DNA of 37,163 nt from VFBF01 sp964530695. Its GTDB lineage: Bacteria > Pseudomonadota > Alphaproteobacteria > Caulobacterales > Aquidulcibacteraceae. The notes under the pieces are model-generated. The model ran no database searches and was not told where the DNA came from. It saw only the letters and a program-made list of their open reading frames with translations. Positions 1 to 6,916 of the stretch are shown one piece after another. Where the stretch lies: contig CAZGYQ010000023.1 in the NCBI GenBank assembly GCA_964530695.1, forward strand, positions 1 to 37,163, written 5' to 3'. Position 1 is the first letter of the stretch; each line of letters opens with the position of its first letter. The translations under genes were made by a program, and so were the position numbers.

Positions 1-28
1 CGATCAATCTGGCACAGCCGCAAGACAC

Positions 29-134
29 AGGAACCCAGGGGACTGGGCTCAAGTGTTTCGACTGACGCGTTCCTCGGTACTTGAACCCCTGGTTTCCGGG
101 TTCGGCCTCCGGCCGCCCCGGAATGACTGAGTCC
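29..134. repeat. Dispersed intergenic repeat, copy 1
   Basis: Non-coding stretch that shares its parts with the element at 24011-24165. Both contain AGGGGACTGG near the left end and end with CCGGAATGACTGAGTC. Between them lie a short loop and the complementary CCCCTGG/GGTTCCGG part. The pieces are partly inverted copies of each other, so the transcript could fold into a long hairpin. Such elements are common between genes in alphaproteobacteria. The rest of 1-203 holds nothing I can call a gene. Confidence 0.6.
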
Positions 135-203
135 AGAGGATGGGAACGAAGCGATGAGCGTGTCTCTTGTTCGCCGACAGCGGATATTCCGCTCAGGCTG
201 AGG

Positions 204-539
204 TCAGCTCTCCATGGAAACGTCCAGCACTCGACCACCATCTCCAAATCGAACGGACAGACGATAGCTCGACGCGTCTTCGGGTAGCCCGAAGTCGAAG
301 GAGTCGACGGTCTCGCCACCACCAGAAGCCCATGAATCCATTAGCAAGAGCGCTTCTAAAACCTGCTCCGGTTTCGGCTGCTTAACTCCCACTGTTCGCA
401 GCCAATACGCAGGCCCGATTTCGTTCAGGTGGTGAGACACAAAGAGCGTCGGCCCATATTCTCCCTCGGGTTTGCCGTAGAGTGATTGGATCGCCTGACG
501 CGCGCTCGCTTCGCGTTCATCTAAATTGTCCGCGTTCAT
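204..539 (-). CDS. Hypothetical protein, 111 aa
   Basis: Family not recognised. The start at 539 (MNADNLDE) is chosen because GGGAGG stands a few bases upstream; the longer reading frame to 644 has an implausible Arg-rich extension. The protein is acidic and soluble with no signal peptide or membrane segment. It has an N-terminal helix-like stretch and a C-terminal region that looks beta-rich and ends in DVSMES. Base composition is lower in GC than the neighbours, and the gene lies beside a dispersed repeat, so it may be an accessory gene. It is 43 bp downstream of the monooxygenase gene on the same strand and could be co-transcribed with it. Confidence 0.6.
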   Translation of the reverse strand: MNADNLDEREASARQAIQSLYGKPEGEYGPTLFVSHHLNEIGPAYWLRTVGVKQPKPEQVLEALLLMDSWASGGGETVDSFDFGLPEDASSYRLSVRFGDGGRVLDVSMES

Positions 540-582
540 CTTCGTCTCCCTCCCGGCCGCTGCGCGCCTAGAATGACGGCCT

Positions 583-1599
583 CTAAACGGCGGCGACCTC
601 CTGCCCGACTTCAAGCCCGCGCAGAGCCTCCGCCGCCAGTTCAAAACTCCGCAATCTCTTTTCGTGATCGAAGATCTGCCCCGTCACCATCAGCTCGTCG
701 GCCCCCGTGCGCGCAACAAACGCGGCGGCCTGTTCGCGCACCTGATCGACCGTGCCGATGGCGGCGCAGGTGGTGAGCATGTCGAGGATGCCGCGCTCCA
801 TGGGCGCGAGTGTTTTTTCGTAGTCCTTCACCGGCGGTTGCAGTTTGCCCGGCGTGCCGCGCCGCAGGTTCACGAACGCCTGCATGATCGAGGTGGAGAG
901 AAGCCGCGCCTCGTCTTCGGTTTCGGCGGCGAAGATGTTGTAGCCCATCATCACGTAGGGTTTTGCGAGCCGCGCGGACGGCTGGAAGCGCGTGCGGTAT
1001 TCCTCGAGCGCCTCCATCATCTGCTGCGGCGCAAAGTGCGAGGCGAACGCGAAGGGCAGGCCGAGGATCGCGGCGAGCTGCGCGCCGAAGAGGCTCGAAC
1101 CCAGGATCCACACCGGAATGTCGCTGTCTTCACCGGGCACGGCGATCACGCGCTGGCCCGGCTGCGCGGGCTCGAAATAGCGCATGAGTTCGACCACATC
1201 CTGCGGGAAGCGGTCGGCGTCGCTCGCGAGATTGCGGCGCATCGCGTAGGCCGCCGCCTGATCGGTGCCCGGCGCGCGGCCGAGGCCGAGATCGATGCGG
1301 CCGGGGAAGAGCGCCTCCAGCGTGCCGAACTGTTCGGCGATGATCAGCGGCGCGTGGTTCGGCAGCATGACGCCGCCGGCGCCGACGCGGATCGTCTCCG
1401 TGCCGCCGGCCACGAACGCGATGGCCACGGAGGTCGCCGCACTCGCGATGCCGCGCATCGAGTGATGTTCGGCGAGCCAGAAGCGCGTGTAGCCCCAGCG
1501 TTCGGCGTGGCGTGCGAGATCGCGCGCATTGTGGAGCGCCCTGCGCGCATCGCCGCCCTCGATGATGGGCGCGAGATCGAGGATCGAGAAGCTGGTCAT
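583..1599 (-). CDS. LLM-class flavin-dependent oxidoreductase
   Basis: A 338-aa member of the bacterial luciferase-like monooxygenase superfamily, close to the YhbW-type group (luciferase family oxidoreductase, group 1). These enzymes use reduced FMN in a TIM barrel; the substrate cannot be read from sequence. Family signs are the N-terminal SILDLAPI strand, WLAEHHSM near residue 42, VGAGGVMLPNH, the APLIIAEQFGTLEALFPGRIDLG run and GLGRAPG. The start at 1599 (MTSFSILDL) matches the family N-terminus; a longer frame to 1677 adds 26 unrelated residues. It is divergent from the GGDEF gene with 129 bp between them. Family is confident, reaction unknown. Confidence 0.88.
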   Translation of the reverse strand: MTSFSILDLAPIIEGGDARRALHNARDLARHAERWGYTRFWLAEHHSMRGIASAATSVAIAFVAGGTETIRVGAGGVMLPNHAPLIIAEQFGTLEALFPGRIDLGLGRAPGTDQAAAYAMRRNLASDADRFPQDVVELMRYFEPAQPGQRVIAVPGEDSDIPVWILGSSLFGAQLAAILGLPFAFASHFAPQQMMEALEEYRTRFQPSARLAKPYVMMGYNIFAAETEDEARLLSTSIMQAFVNLRRGTPGKLQPPVKDYEKTLAPMERGILDMLTTCAAIGTVDQVREQAAAFVARTGADELMVTGQIFDHEKRLRSFELAAEALRGLEVGQEVAAV

Positions 1600-1728
1600 G
1601 GCGCGGACTGTCGGCGGGCGCCCCTCCGGTGGCAAGCCGGCGCCCTTCTGTTGCATCTCCGTAACGACCCGATTCATGGCCCCTTAACCACGGCCGCGCA
1701 TTCTCCTCCGTGACTTGAGGAGCAGTTC

Positions 1729-2418
1729 ATGCGCGGCAAGCTTTTCGGCGCGACGGGGGACGGGATGGACCCGTTCGAGCGCCGATTCGGCCTGAAGAGA
1801 TCGAAGCTGCCGACCGCCGTGCGCGCCGCGGTGGACACGCTCATGGCCGAGACCGCCATGCTGGCGCAGGAAAACGCCGATCTCGCCGAGCAGGCCGCCC
1901 TCGCGCAGGGCCTCGCCGACCGCGATCCGCTGGTGCCGCTCTACAACCGCCGCGCGCTCATCCGGGAGCTGCAGCGGGTGATCTCCTACGTCGGCCGCTA
2001 CAAGACGCAGGCCGCGGTGATCTTCGTGGACATGGACGGCTTCAAGGCCATCAACGACCAGTTCGGCCACGCCGTCGGCGACGCGGCGCTGGCGCATGTG
2101 GCCAAGATCCTGCTGGTGCAGGTGCGCGATTCCGACATCGTGGGCCGTATCGGCGGCGACGAATTCGCCGTGGTCCTCGCCAACGCCGCACCCGACGAAG
2201 CCCGCCGCAAGGCCGACTGGCTCGCCGCCATCATCGCCGCCACCCCGTTCAGCTTCGAGGGCGTCACGCACCCCCTGTCCGCCTCGGTCGGGGTGCACGC
2301 CTTCGCCGGCGACGACGCCCGCGTGGAAGAGGCCGATGCGCTGCTGGCCCGCGCCGACGAGGCCATGTACGCCGCCAAGCACGCGGCCAAGATGCGGATC
2401 GCGGCCAACCAGGCCTGA
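1729..2418 (+). CDS. GGDEF-domain diguanylate cyclase, soluble
   Basis: A 229-aa protein that probably makes cyclic di-GMP from two GTP. An N-terminal helical stretch (about residues 28-62, AETAMLAQENADLAEQAALAQ) looks like a coiled coil for dimerisation. The GGDEF domain follows, with DPLVPLYNRR at about 66-75, the metal-site VDMDGFK at about 100-106 and GGDEF at 142-146. An RxxD inhibitory site (RDSD, 133-136) lies five residues before GGDEF, as in PleD, so product inhibition is expected. There is no signal peptide, membrane segment or sensor domain. The start at 1729 has GAGGAG upstream; M13 at 1765 is an alternative. Confidence 0.92.
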   Translation: MRGKLFGATGDGMDPFERRFGLKRSKLPTAVRAAVDTLMAETAMLAQENADLAEQAALAQGLADRDPLVPLYNRRALIRELQRVISYVGRYKTQAAVIFVDMDGFKAINDQFGHAVGDAALAHVAKILLVQVRDSDIVGRIGGDEFAVVLANAAPDEARRKADWLAAIIAATPFSFEGVTHPLSASVGVHAFAGDDARVEEADALLARADEAMYAAKHAAKMRIAANQA

Positions 2419-2466
2419 TTTCGCCTGTCTGAAGGCCGGGCTCGCGTTCACGGCTCCAAGGCGCTA

Positions 2467-2492
2467 GGAACCCGCCTTCGAACCTTCACGTA
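2467..2492 (+). promoter_or_regulatory. Possible EcfG-type (general stress) promoter
   Basis: GGAAC at 2467-2471, then 17 bp, then CGTA at 2489-2492, just upstream of the TTG start at 2517. The alphaproteobacterial general stress sigma factor EcfG recognises GGAAC-N16/17-CGTT, so this has one mismatch. It is a pattern match only. Confidence 0.28.
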
Positions 2493-2516
2493 ATCTCACA
2501 TCCGGGGCGGCGCGGC

Positions 2517-3248
2517 TTGGCCGAAAGCATCGAATTCAGCGTCGTCGTGCCGGTCTACAACGAAGCGGGCAACGCGGCGGAGCTTGCCCGCGAGGTCGCG
2601 CGCGCGCTCGACGGCCACGCCTACGAGATGATCTTCGTGGACGATTCCAGCCGCGACGACACCCGCGCCGAGCTGGCGGCCGCCCGCGCCGAACTGCCGC
2701 GCCTGCGGATTGTCGGCCATCGCGCCAACGCCGGCCAGAGCCGGGCGATCCGCTCCGGGGTGGCCGCGGCCCGCGCGCCGCTGATCGGGACCCTCGACGG
2801 GGACGGCCAGAACGACCCCGCGGACCTGCCGAAGCTGCTCGCCCGGATCAACAGACACGATGCGCCCCATGGCCTGGCCATGGTCTCGGGCATGCGCCTG
2901 AAGCGGCAGGACACGGCCGCCAAGCGCTGGGCCTCGAAGCTCGCCAACAACGTGCGCCAGTCGCTCCTGGGCGACGGCGCAGTGGATTCTGGGTGCGGCA
3001 TCAAGGTGTTCAGGCGTGACGCCTTCCAAGTTCTCCCGTACTTTGATCATATGCACCGGTACATGCCGGCGCTGATGCTGCGCGAGGGGTTCGGCGTGGA
3101 GTACTTCGAAGTCAACCACAGGCCGAGGGGGGCCGGGCGCTCGAAGTACACCAATCTGGGCCGTCTGGCGGCCGCTGGCACCGACCTGTTCGGCGTCATG
3201 TGGCTCAGGAGCAGGCTCCGGGATCCGAAGGGGGCCGACGAGCTATGA
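2517..3248 (+). CDS. Family 2 glycosyltransferase (DPM1-like)
   Basis: A 243-aa GT-A fold transferase, likely moving a sugar from a nucleotide donor to a polyprenyl-phosphate or other membrane acceptor. It has FSVVVPVYNE at 7-16, VDDSSRD at 41-47 and the DGDGQNDP metal/donor motif at 94-101. Later come SGMRLKR, GCGIKVFRRD and the acceptor-side HRPRGAGRSKY. There are no C-terminal membrane helices, unlike many polyprenyl-phosphate glycosyltransferases. The start codon is TTG (2517), required by the motif-bearing N-terminus; the ribosome site is weak. Its stop overlaps an ATG (ATGA at 3245-3248) and a small membrane protein follows, so the pair is probably one operon with the membrane partner close by. 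Confidence 0.88.
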   Translation: MAESIEFSVVVPVYNEAGNAAELAREVARALDGHAYEMIFVDDSSRDDTRAELAAARAELPRLRIVGHRANAGQSRAIRSGVAAARAPLIGTLDGDGQNDPADLPKLLARINRHDAPHGLAMVSGMRLKRQDTAAKRWASKLANNVRQSLLGDGAVDSGCGIKVFRRDAFQVLPYFDHMHRYMPALMLREGFGVEYFEVNHRPRGAGRSKYTNLGRLAAAGTDLFGVMWLRSRLRDPKGADEL

Positions 3249-3337
3249 GTCGTGACGGCATGAGCATGCAGGAAGCGATGGTTATTCGCCGGGCCTCAAG
3301 ACAGGGTCGCGGCGGGGGAACTGAGGGGAGTGGTGCG

Positions 3338-3781
3338 ATGGCTGCGGCGTTCAACGTCTTTCCGCTGATTTTGATACCGGTACTGATCTACAACATCATC
3401 GCGCTGGGCGGCATGGCCATGGCCGGCGATGCGGCGGCGGTGATCCAGCAGCTGGAATCGCAGGCGTTCTCGGTGCCGATGGCGTCGGGCGTGCAGTGGG
3501 TGGTGCAGTGGGGCGACATCCTCGTCCTCATCGCGCTGGTCCTCCTGTTCATCGAACTGCTGAAGTCCACCAGCACCGGCACCTCGGCGATCTTCAACCA
3601 CGCGCTCTCGATGCTGGTGTTCATCATCTGCCTGGTCGAGTTCCTCTTGAACGCGGCCTTCGCGACGAGCGTCTTCTTCACGATCATGATCATGTCGCTG
3701 CTCGACGTGCTCGCCGGCGTGGTGGTGACCATCGTGTCGGCCCGCCGGGACGTCGAGTTCGACCACTCGCGCGGGGCCTGA
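3338..3781 (+). CDS. Small four-helix membrane protein, unknown function
   Basis: Family not recognised. Four hydrophobic segments are visible from this start: roughly 7-27, 55-77, 87-108 and 110-130, ending with a charged tail VSARRDVEFDHSRG. The start at 3338 (MAAAFNVFPL) has a strong GAGGGGAG site about 8 bp upstream. An in-frame ATG at 3245 overlaps the stop of the glycosyltransferase (ATGA) and would add 31 mostly polar and basic residues; either could be used. Position suggests it works with or is coupled to the glycosyltransferase, but there is no direct evidence of function. Confidence 0.75.
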   Translation: MAAAFNVFPLILIPVLIYNIIALGGMAMAGDAAAVIQQLESQAFSVPMASGVQWVVQWGDILVLIALVLLFIELLKSTSTGTSAIFNHALSMLVFIICLVEFLLNAAFATSVFFTIMIMSLLDVLAGVVVTIVSARRDVEFDHSRGA

Positions 3782-3856
3782 ACCTTGCCCACGCCGGCAT
3801 AACGCCTTGATTTCTCCGCGTTCGCCCCTTCCATGGGCGGCGTGGAGGAATTCAAC

Positions 3857-4594
3857 ATGCGTACTCTCGCCCTTGCTTCGTTTGCCGCCCTCGCCATGCT
3901 CGCTGCGCCCGTCGCGCCCGCCGTCGCGCAGCAGGGCGCCATGCACGGGGAGCACCACATGATGATGATGCAAGGCGCGACGCTCACCGTTTCCGCCGAG
4001 GCCCGCACCTCCGAGCGGCCCGACATCGCCACCATCAACGCAGGCGTCGTCGCCGAGGCGCCCACGGCGGAAGCAGCCCTGGCGGAAAACGCGCGCCGCA
4101 TGAACGCGGTGATCGCGGCGATCAAGCGCTCCGGCGTCGCCGACCGCGACATCCAGACCAGCCAGCTCTCCGTGCAGCCGCAGACCGTCTACGCCGAGAA
4201 CGTGCCGCCGCGCGTCACGGGCTATCAGGCGACCAACATGGTCAGCGTGAAGGTTCGCAACCTCGCGAACTTGGGCAAGACAGTGGATACGCTCGTCGGG
4301 CAGGGCGGCAACCAGCTCAACGGCATCTCCTTCGGTCTCGACAACCCCGACGCCGCGCTCGACCGCGCGCGCGTGGAAGCGATGAAGAAGGCCCGCGCCC
4401 GCGCGCAGCTTTACGCGCAGGCCGCCAACATGACCGTCGACCGCATCATCTCGATCCAGGAAGGCGGCTCGGTCGAACCGCCGCGCCCGTACGCCGCAAT
4501 GGCAATGCTCGCGGACGTCGCAGAGGGGACGCCCGTGCAGGCGGGCGAAGTGGATCTCACGGCGAACGTGACGGTGGTGTTCGCGCTGAAGTAA
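3857..4594 (+). CDS. Periplasmic SIMPL-domain (DUF541) protein
   Basis: A 245-aa exported protein. A signal peptide (residues about 1-24, ending AVAQQ) is followed by a short His/Met-rich stretch (HGEHHMMMMQ) and then a SIMPL domain. Family signs are LTVSAEARTSERPDIATINAGVVAEAPT-like opening strands, the phrase RDIQTSQLSVQP, then GYQATNMVSVKVRNL and a C-terminal DLTANVTVVFAL strand. SIMPL proteins are periplasmic or outer-membrane associated and linked to oxidative or envelope stress; the biochemical role is unclear. The Met/His cluster could bind metal (inference). Start 3857 follows GGAGG at 8-bp spacing; an upstream ATG at 3833 would spoil the signal peptide. Confidence 0.9.
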   Translation: MRTLALASFAALAMLAAPVAPAVAQQGAMHGEHHMMMMQGATLTVSAEARTSERPDIATINAGVVAEAPTAEAALAENARRMNAVIAAIKRSGVADRDIQTSQLSVQPQTVYAENVPPRVTGYQATNMVSVKVRNLANLGKTVDTLVGQGGNQLNGISFGLDNPDAALDRARVEAMKKARARAQLYAQAANMTVDRIISIQEGGSVEPPRPYAAMAMLADVAEGTPVQAGEVDLTANVTVVFALK

Positions 4595-4601
4595 GGCTGT
4601 C

Positions 4602-4704
4602 GGCGAGTTGGACCGCGGGCCTATGGCCCGCAAAGCATTCAATGCGGTCGAACCTGTTCGATCGAAGAATGGATGCGGGCCATAGGTCCGCGGTCCAACT
4701 CGCC
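4602..4704. repeat. REPIN-like inverted doublet, copy 1
   Basis: Two 31-bp arms (4602-4632 and 4674-4704) are inverted copies with one mismatch, separated by 41 bp. Each arm is itself a small palindrome (GCGGGCC-TAT-GGCCCGC in the left arm) flanked on one side by GGACC. The loop adds TCGAAC/GTTCGA. This is the architecture of a REPIN, two REP sequences in opposite orientation. It fills the gap between two convergent genes and may also end transcription. A relative lies at 33635-33729. Confidence 0.75.
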
Positions 4705-4709
4705 ACGAG

Positions 4710-5036
4710 CTATTCTGCTGCCCGCGACTTGCGCACGATGAGCCGCTTCACACCGTACGCCGCAAAGCCGAGGCCGAACACGAAAATCGCAGCAGCGACG
4801 CCGTTGGCGACGTCGGGGTGCAACGAAAAGCGTTCGGCGAGCCCGAACACGTCGAGGCCCGCGCCGAGGTTGAACGCCCGGAACATGGTCACGTACACGC
4901 CGACGGCGATCATGAGCATGGTCAGGAGCTGGCGCACCGTGCTCGCCTGCAATCCCATGTACGCCACGATCAACGCATAGACGGGGAGAAGGCCGTAGTT
5001 TTCGGCGATCGTCTGGAAGAGGTCGTTGAGGCTCAT
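4710..5036 (-). CDS. Small membrane protein, 108 aa
   Basis: Unknown family. Three hydrophobic segments are seen at about 16-33, 37-56 and 78-98, with an amphipathic N-terminus and a basic C-terminal tail (KRLIVRKSR). Hydrophobicity is consistent with a short inner-membrane protein. No clear Shine-Dalgarno precedes the ATG at 5036, but the next in-frame Met would remove the first helix. It ends 6 bp from the REPIN and is convergent with the SIMPL gene. Confidence 0.6.
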   Translation of the reverse strand: MSLNDLFQTIAENYGLLPVYALIVAYMGLQASTVRQLLTMLMIAVGVYVTMFRAFNLGAGLDVFGLAERFSLHPDVANGVAAAIFVFGLGFAAYGVKRLIVRKSRAAE

Positions 5037-5080
5037 TCGATGCTGAAACGCGACATGCGCAAATGAGTCAAGACGGACTC

Positions 5081-5275
5081 ATCTCCCTCCCCTCGATGGG
5101 GAGGGCGGCCTGAGCGCAGCGAAGGTCGGGCGGGGTGCGCGCGCGGTGTCCGGGAGAAATCCACGAGAGGAAAACCGCCATCGCCTCACGCGTCCCGGCT
5201 GTCCCCATCACGCGCGCGCCCCACCCGTCGCGCCTCACGGCGCGCCACCCTGCCCATCGAGGGGAGGGAGGGGAC
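5081..5275. repeat. Large palindromic intergenic element (about 195 bp)
   Basis: The outer ends are inverted: TCCCTCCCCTCGATGGG at about 5083-5099 on the left and its complement near 5254-5272 on the right. GC-rich inner parts (GGGCGGGGTGCGCGCGC against GCGCGCGCCCCACCCG) are also complementary. The left half carries GAGCGCAGCGAAGGTCGGG, a phrase I recognise from intergenic repeats of many alphaproteobacteria. The rest of the gap 5037-5359 shows no gene. Confidence 0.65.
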
Positions 5276-5359
5276 TGCATTTGACTTCATGCTTGTGCGT
5301 TTTTCGCCGAAGACCGACATCAGAAATACGAAGGCATCGAGCGAGGGAGCGCAGCGAAC

Positions 5360-5602
5360 CTACCTCTTTGTAACTCGAACCAGATTGACCTTGGCGGTTT
5401 CGATCGCCCACTCGACAAGGTCCAGAGAAACACCCTGCGAGTTCACAGTTAGCGTCATTTCGTTCGTCTTGTGGGAGTAGAAAATCTCAAGAACTCGAGG
5501 TCCAAGCTCCGTTCCTTCGCACACTTCGAGGAACAGGCCATCGCGCTCATTGTCGCTCGCGACAACGGCCTCGAACTGCAAATTTTGGAAGGTGACCAAC
5601 AT
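5360..5602 (-). CDS. Hypothetical protein, 80 aa
   Basis: Not recognised. The start at 5602 (MLVTFQNLQF) is preferred: it is 7 bp after the stop of the dCTP deaminase gene and has GGGGGTGAG upstream; M1 at 5626 would overlap that gene. The protein is small and acidic in its first half with alternating hydrophobic residues, likely a beta-rich soluble fold. GC content is clearly lower than the surrounding genes. It may be read through from the deaminase gene; function unknown. Confidence 0.5.
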   Translation of the reverse strand: MLVTFQNLQFEAVVASDNERDGLFLEVCEGTELGPRVLEIFYSHKTNEMTLTVNSQGVSLDLVEWAIETAKVNLVRVTKR

Positions 5603-5609
5603 TCGAGTC

Positions 5610-6617
5610 TCACCCCCACGGCGCAAAATGTTTCGACAGCTTCAGCCCTTGCCCCTGATAGCTTGAACCGCTTTCCCCGTAGAGCTTTTCGCACGGCCCC
5701 GAGAGCGCTTCGAACACGAGTTTGCCCACGGGCTGGCCGTCTTCCAGGATGAACGGCGCGTCGCGCGCGCGGACTTCCAGCACCGCCTTGCCTTCGTGCG
5801 GGGGAATGCCGAATCCGGGATCGAAGAAGCCTGCGTAGTGCGCGCGGAATTCGCCAAGTTCGGGACGGATGGGCGCCATTTCCGCCGCTTCGTCGGCGGG
5901 GATCAGCACGGGTTCCTTGGACGCGAAGATGTAGAACTGTCCCGGATCGAGCACGAGGCGGCCGCGCCGCGCTTCCAGCGGCTCCCAGAAATCACGCGGG
6001 TCGTACAGTCCCAGACGCTCCACGTCGATGACGCCGGAATGGCGTTTCGCGCGGAAGCCGACGGGTCCGTCGAGCGACAGATCAATCGAGAAATCCACCT
6101 CGCGCTTCGGGTGCGGGGGGCCGCGGCGCAATCTCAGCTGCGAAAGGCGCGACCCCGTCCGCACAAGCACCGAAAACGTGCACGGGCTGATCTCGGCGTA
6201 GAGCGGACCTTCGTAGCCAGCGGGCACGTGATCGAACGCGGTGGCGTGATCGACGATCAGCCGCGTGAACACGTCGATGCGGCCGGTGGAGGATTTCGGG
6301 TTCGCCGCGCCGTGCAGGTGCGGCGGCAGCGCGACGCGCTCGAGCAGCGGCACGAGATAGACGCAGCCCGTCTCCAGCACCGCGCCGTTGGTGAGATCGA
6401 TGCGGTGCATGACGAGTTCGTCGTCGAGGCGCTCAGCCACGGTCGACGCGCTGCCCGGCAGGAAACTCGCACGCAGGCGATAGGCGATGTTGCCGAGACG
6501 CAGGTCGAGGCTCGCCGGCTGGATCTGGTCGATATGCAGCGGCGGTCCGTGATCGATGAAGCCGCGCTCGATGGCGCGCCGGATTTCCGCGTCGGGCAAT
6601 ACGCCGTGGGATGCCAT
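5610..6617 (-). CDS. dcd: 2'-deoxycytidine 5'-triphosphate deaminase, two-domain form
   Basis: Converts dCTP to dUTP plus ammonia for dTTP synthesis. At 335 aa it is the long, duplicated form found in alphaproteobacteria rather than the roughly 190-aa enzyme. The N-terminal half has GVLPDAEIRRAIERG and QPASLDLRLG at about 34-43. It continues with NPKSSTGRIDVFTRL, the substrate-binding loop, at about 108-122 and an AEISPCTF strand. The second half repeats the jelly-roll (PGQFYIFASKEPVLIP, AHYAGFFDPGFG, LEVRARDAPFILEDGQPVGKL-type strands). Start 6617 (MASHGVLPD) matches the family; the longer frame upstream is spurious. It is divergent from metZ across a 295-bp gap. Confidence 0.9.
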   Translation of the reverse strand: MASHGVLPDAEIRRAIERGFIDHGPPLHIDQIQPASLDLRLGNIAYRLRASFLPGSASTVAERLDDELVMHRIDLTNGAVLETGCVYLVPLLERVALPPHLHGAANPKSSTGRIDVFTRLIVDHATAFDHVPAGYEGPLYAEISPCTFSVLVRTGSRLSQLRLRRGPPHPKREVDFSIDLSLDGPVGFRAKRHSGVIDVERLGLYDPRDFWEPLEARRGRLVLDPGQFYIFASKEPVLIPADEAAEMAPIRPELGEFRAHYAGFFDPGFGIPPHEGKAVLEVRARDAPFILEDGQPVGKLVFEALSGPCEKLYGESGSSYQGQGLKLSKHFAPWG

Positions 6618-6692
6618 GGTCTGCGCTCTCCCGCGCCGGAAGGGGGGATAGAAGGGGCACTCTCGTGGCAAGCGCGCCGCGATTTGTCCAGC

Positions 6693-6721
6693 TTGACGCG
6701 CCGCGCGCGCGGCCGTAGGGA
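6693..6721 (+). promoter_or_regulatory. Possible promoter for the metZ transcript
   Basis: TTGACG at 6693-6698, 17-bp spacer, TAGGGA at 6716-6721. This would start transcription at about 6727-6729, right at the first stem of the riboswitch. The -10 is weak, so this rests mainly on the -35 and on position. Confidence 0.35.
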
Positions 6722-6723
6722 GC

Positions 6724-6782
6724 CTTCGCGCCGATTTGGACTCTGCTTGCGGGCGCGTTAAAAATGCCGCTAAACGAGGGGA
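6724..6782 (+). promoter_or_regulatory. SAM-II riboswitch (metA motif)
   Basis: Upstream of metZ the plus strand matches the SAM-II aptamer in order. Stem P1 is CGCGCC (6727-6732) with GGCGCG (6752-6757). The conserved GATTTG lies in loop 1, then GCTTGC, then CGTTAAAAAT after P1, then GCTAAA (6769-6774). CTC at 6741-6743 can pair with GAG at 6776-6778, the pseudoknot side that covers a Shine-Dalgarno-like GAGGGG. SAM-II riboswitches are typical of alphaproteobacterial metA, metX, metC and metZ genes and turn translation off when S-adenosylmethionine is plentiful. The aptamer ends about 130 nt before the metZ ATG, farther than usual. Confidence 0.85.
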
Positions 6783-6916
6783 TGGCAGCCGGCGAGGCCG
6801 TCCAGCATCTTCAGGGGTGCATTCCTTCAAGCCCGCAAGCACTTCGACCGGCGCGCCGTATGGAACGACGCGAGGCTTGCGATGATCGCCGCCCCGCAAC
6901 TGGGTTGACCAAATGA
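6782..6916 (+). CDS. Possible 44-codon leader ORF between SAM-II and metZ
   Basis: An ATG at 6782 directly follows the GAGGGG that the riboswitch would cover. It opens a 44-codon frame (MAAGEAVQHLQGC...) whose TGA overlaps the metZ ATG as ATGA. If translated, it would couple SAM-II control to metZ translation. Against it, the spacing from GAGG to ATG is only about 2 nt and the peptide is low complexity. metZ itself shows no good Shine-Dalgarno, which makes coupling attractive. Speculative. Confidence 0.35.
   Translation: MAAGEAVQHLQGCIPSSPQALRPARRMERREACDDRRPATGLTK

Noticed and set aside
664..1713. Long plus-strand open frame over the monooxygenase gene
   Set aside because: Arg/Ala-rich shadow of the minus-strand gene; GC-rich DNA keeps such frames open and no family motif is present.
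3961..3969. ATG repeat (HMMMMQ) as a possible CRISPR or microsatellite
   Set aside because: Only a few Met codons in a row inside a coding region; no repeat-spacer pattern anywhere in the window.
3296..4642. Long minus-strand frame over the SIMPL and membrane-protein genes
   Set aside because: His/Arg-rich shadow; the plus-strand genes have signal peptides, helices and good ribosome sites.
6618..6692. Possible start extension of dcd into the gap
   Set aside because: The frame to 7010 runs antisense into metZ, and family members begin at MASxGVLPD.
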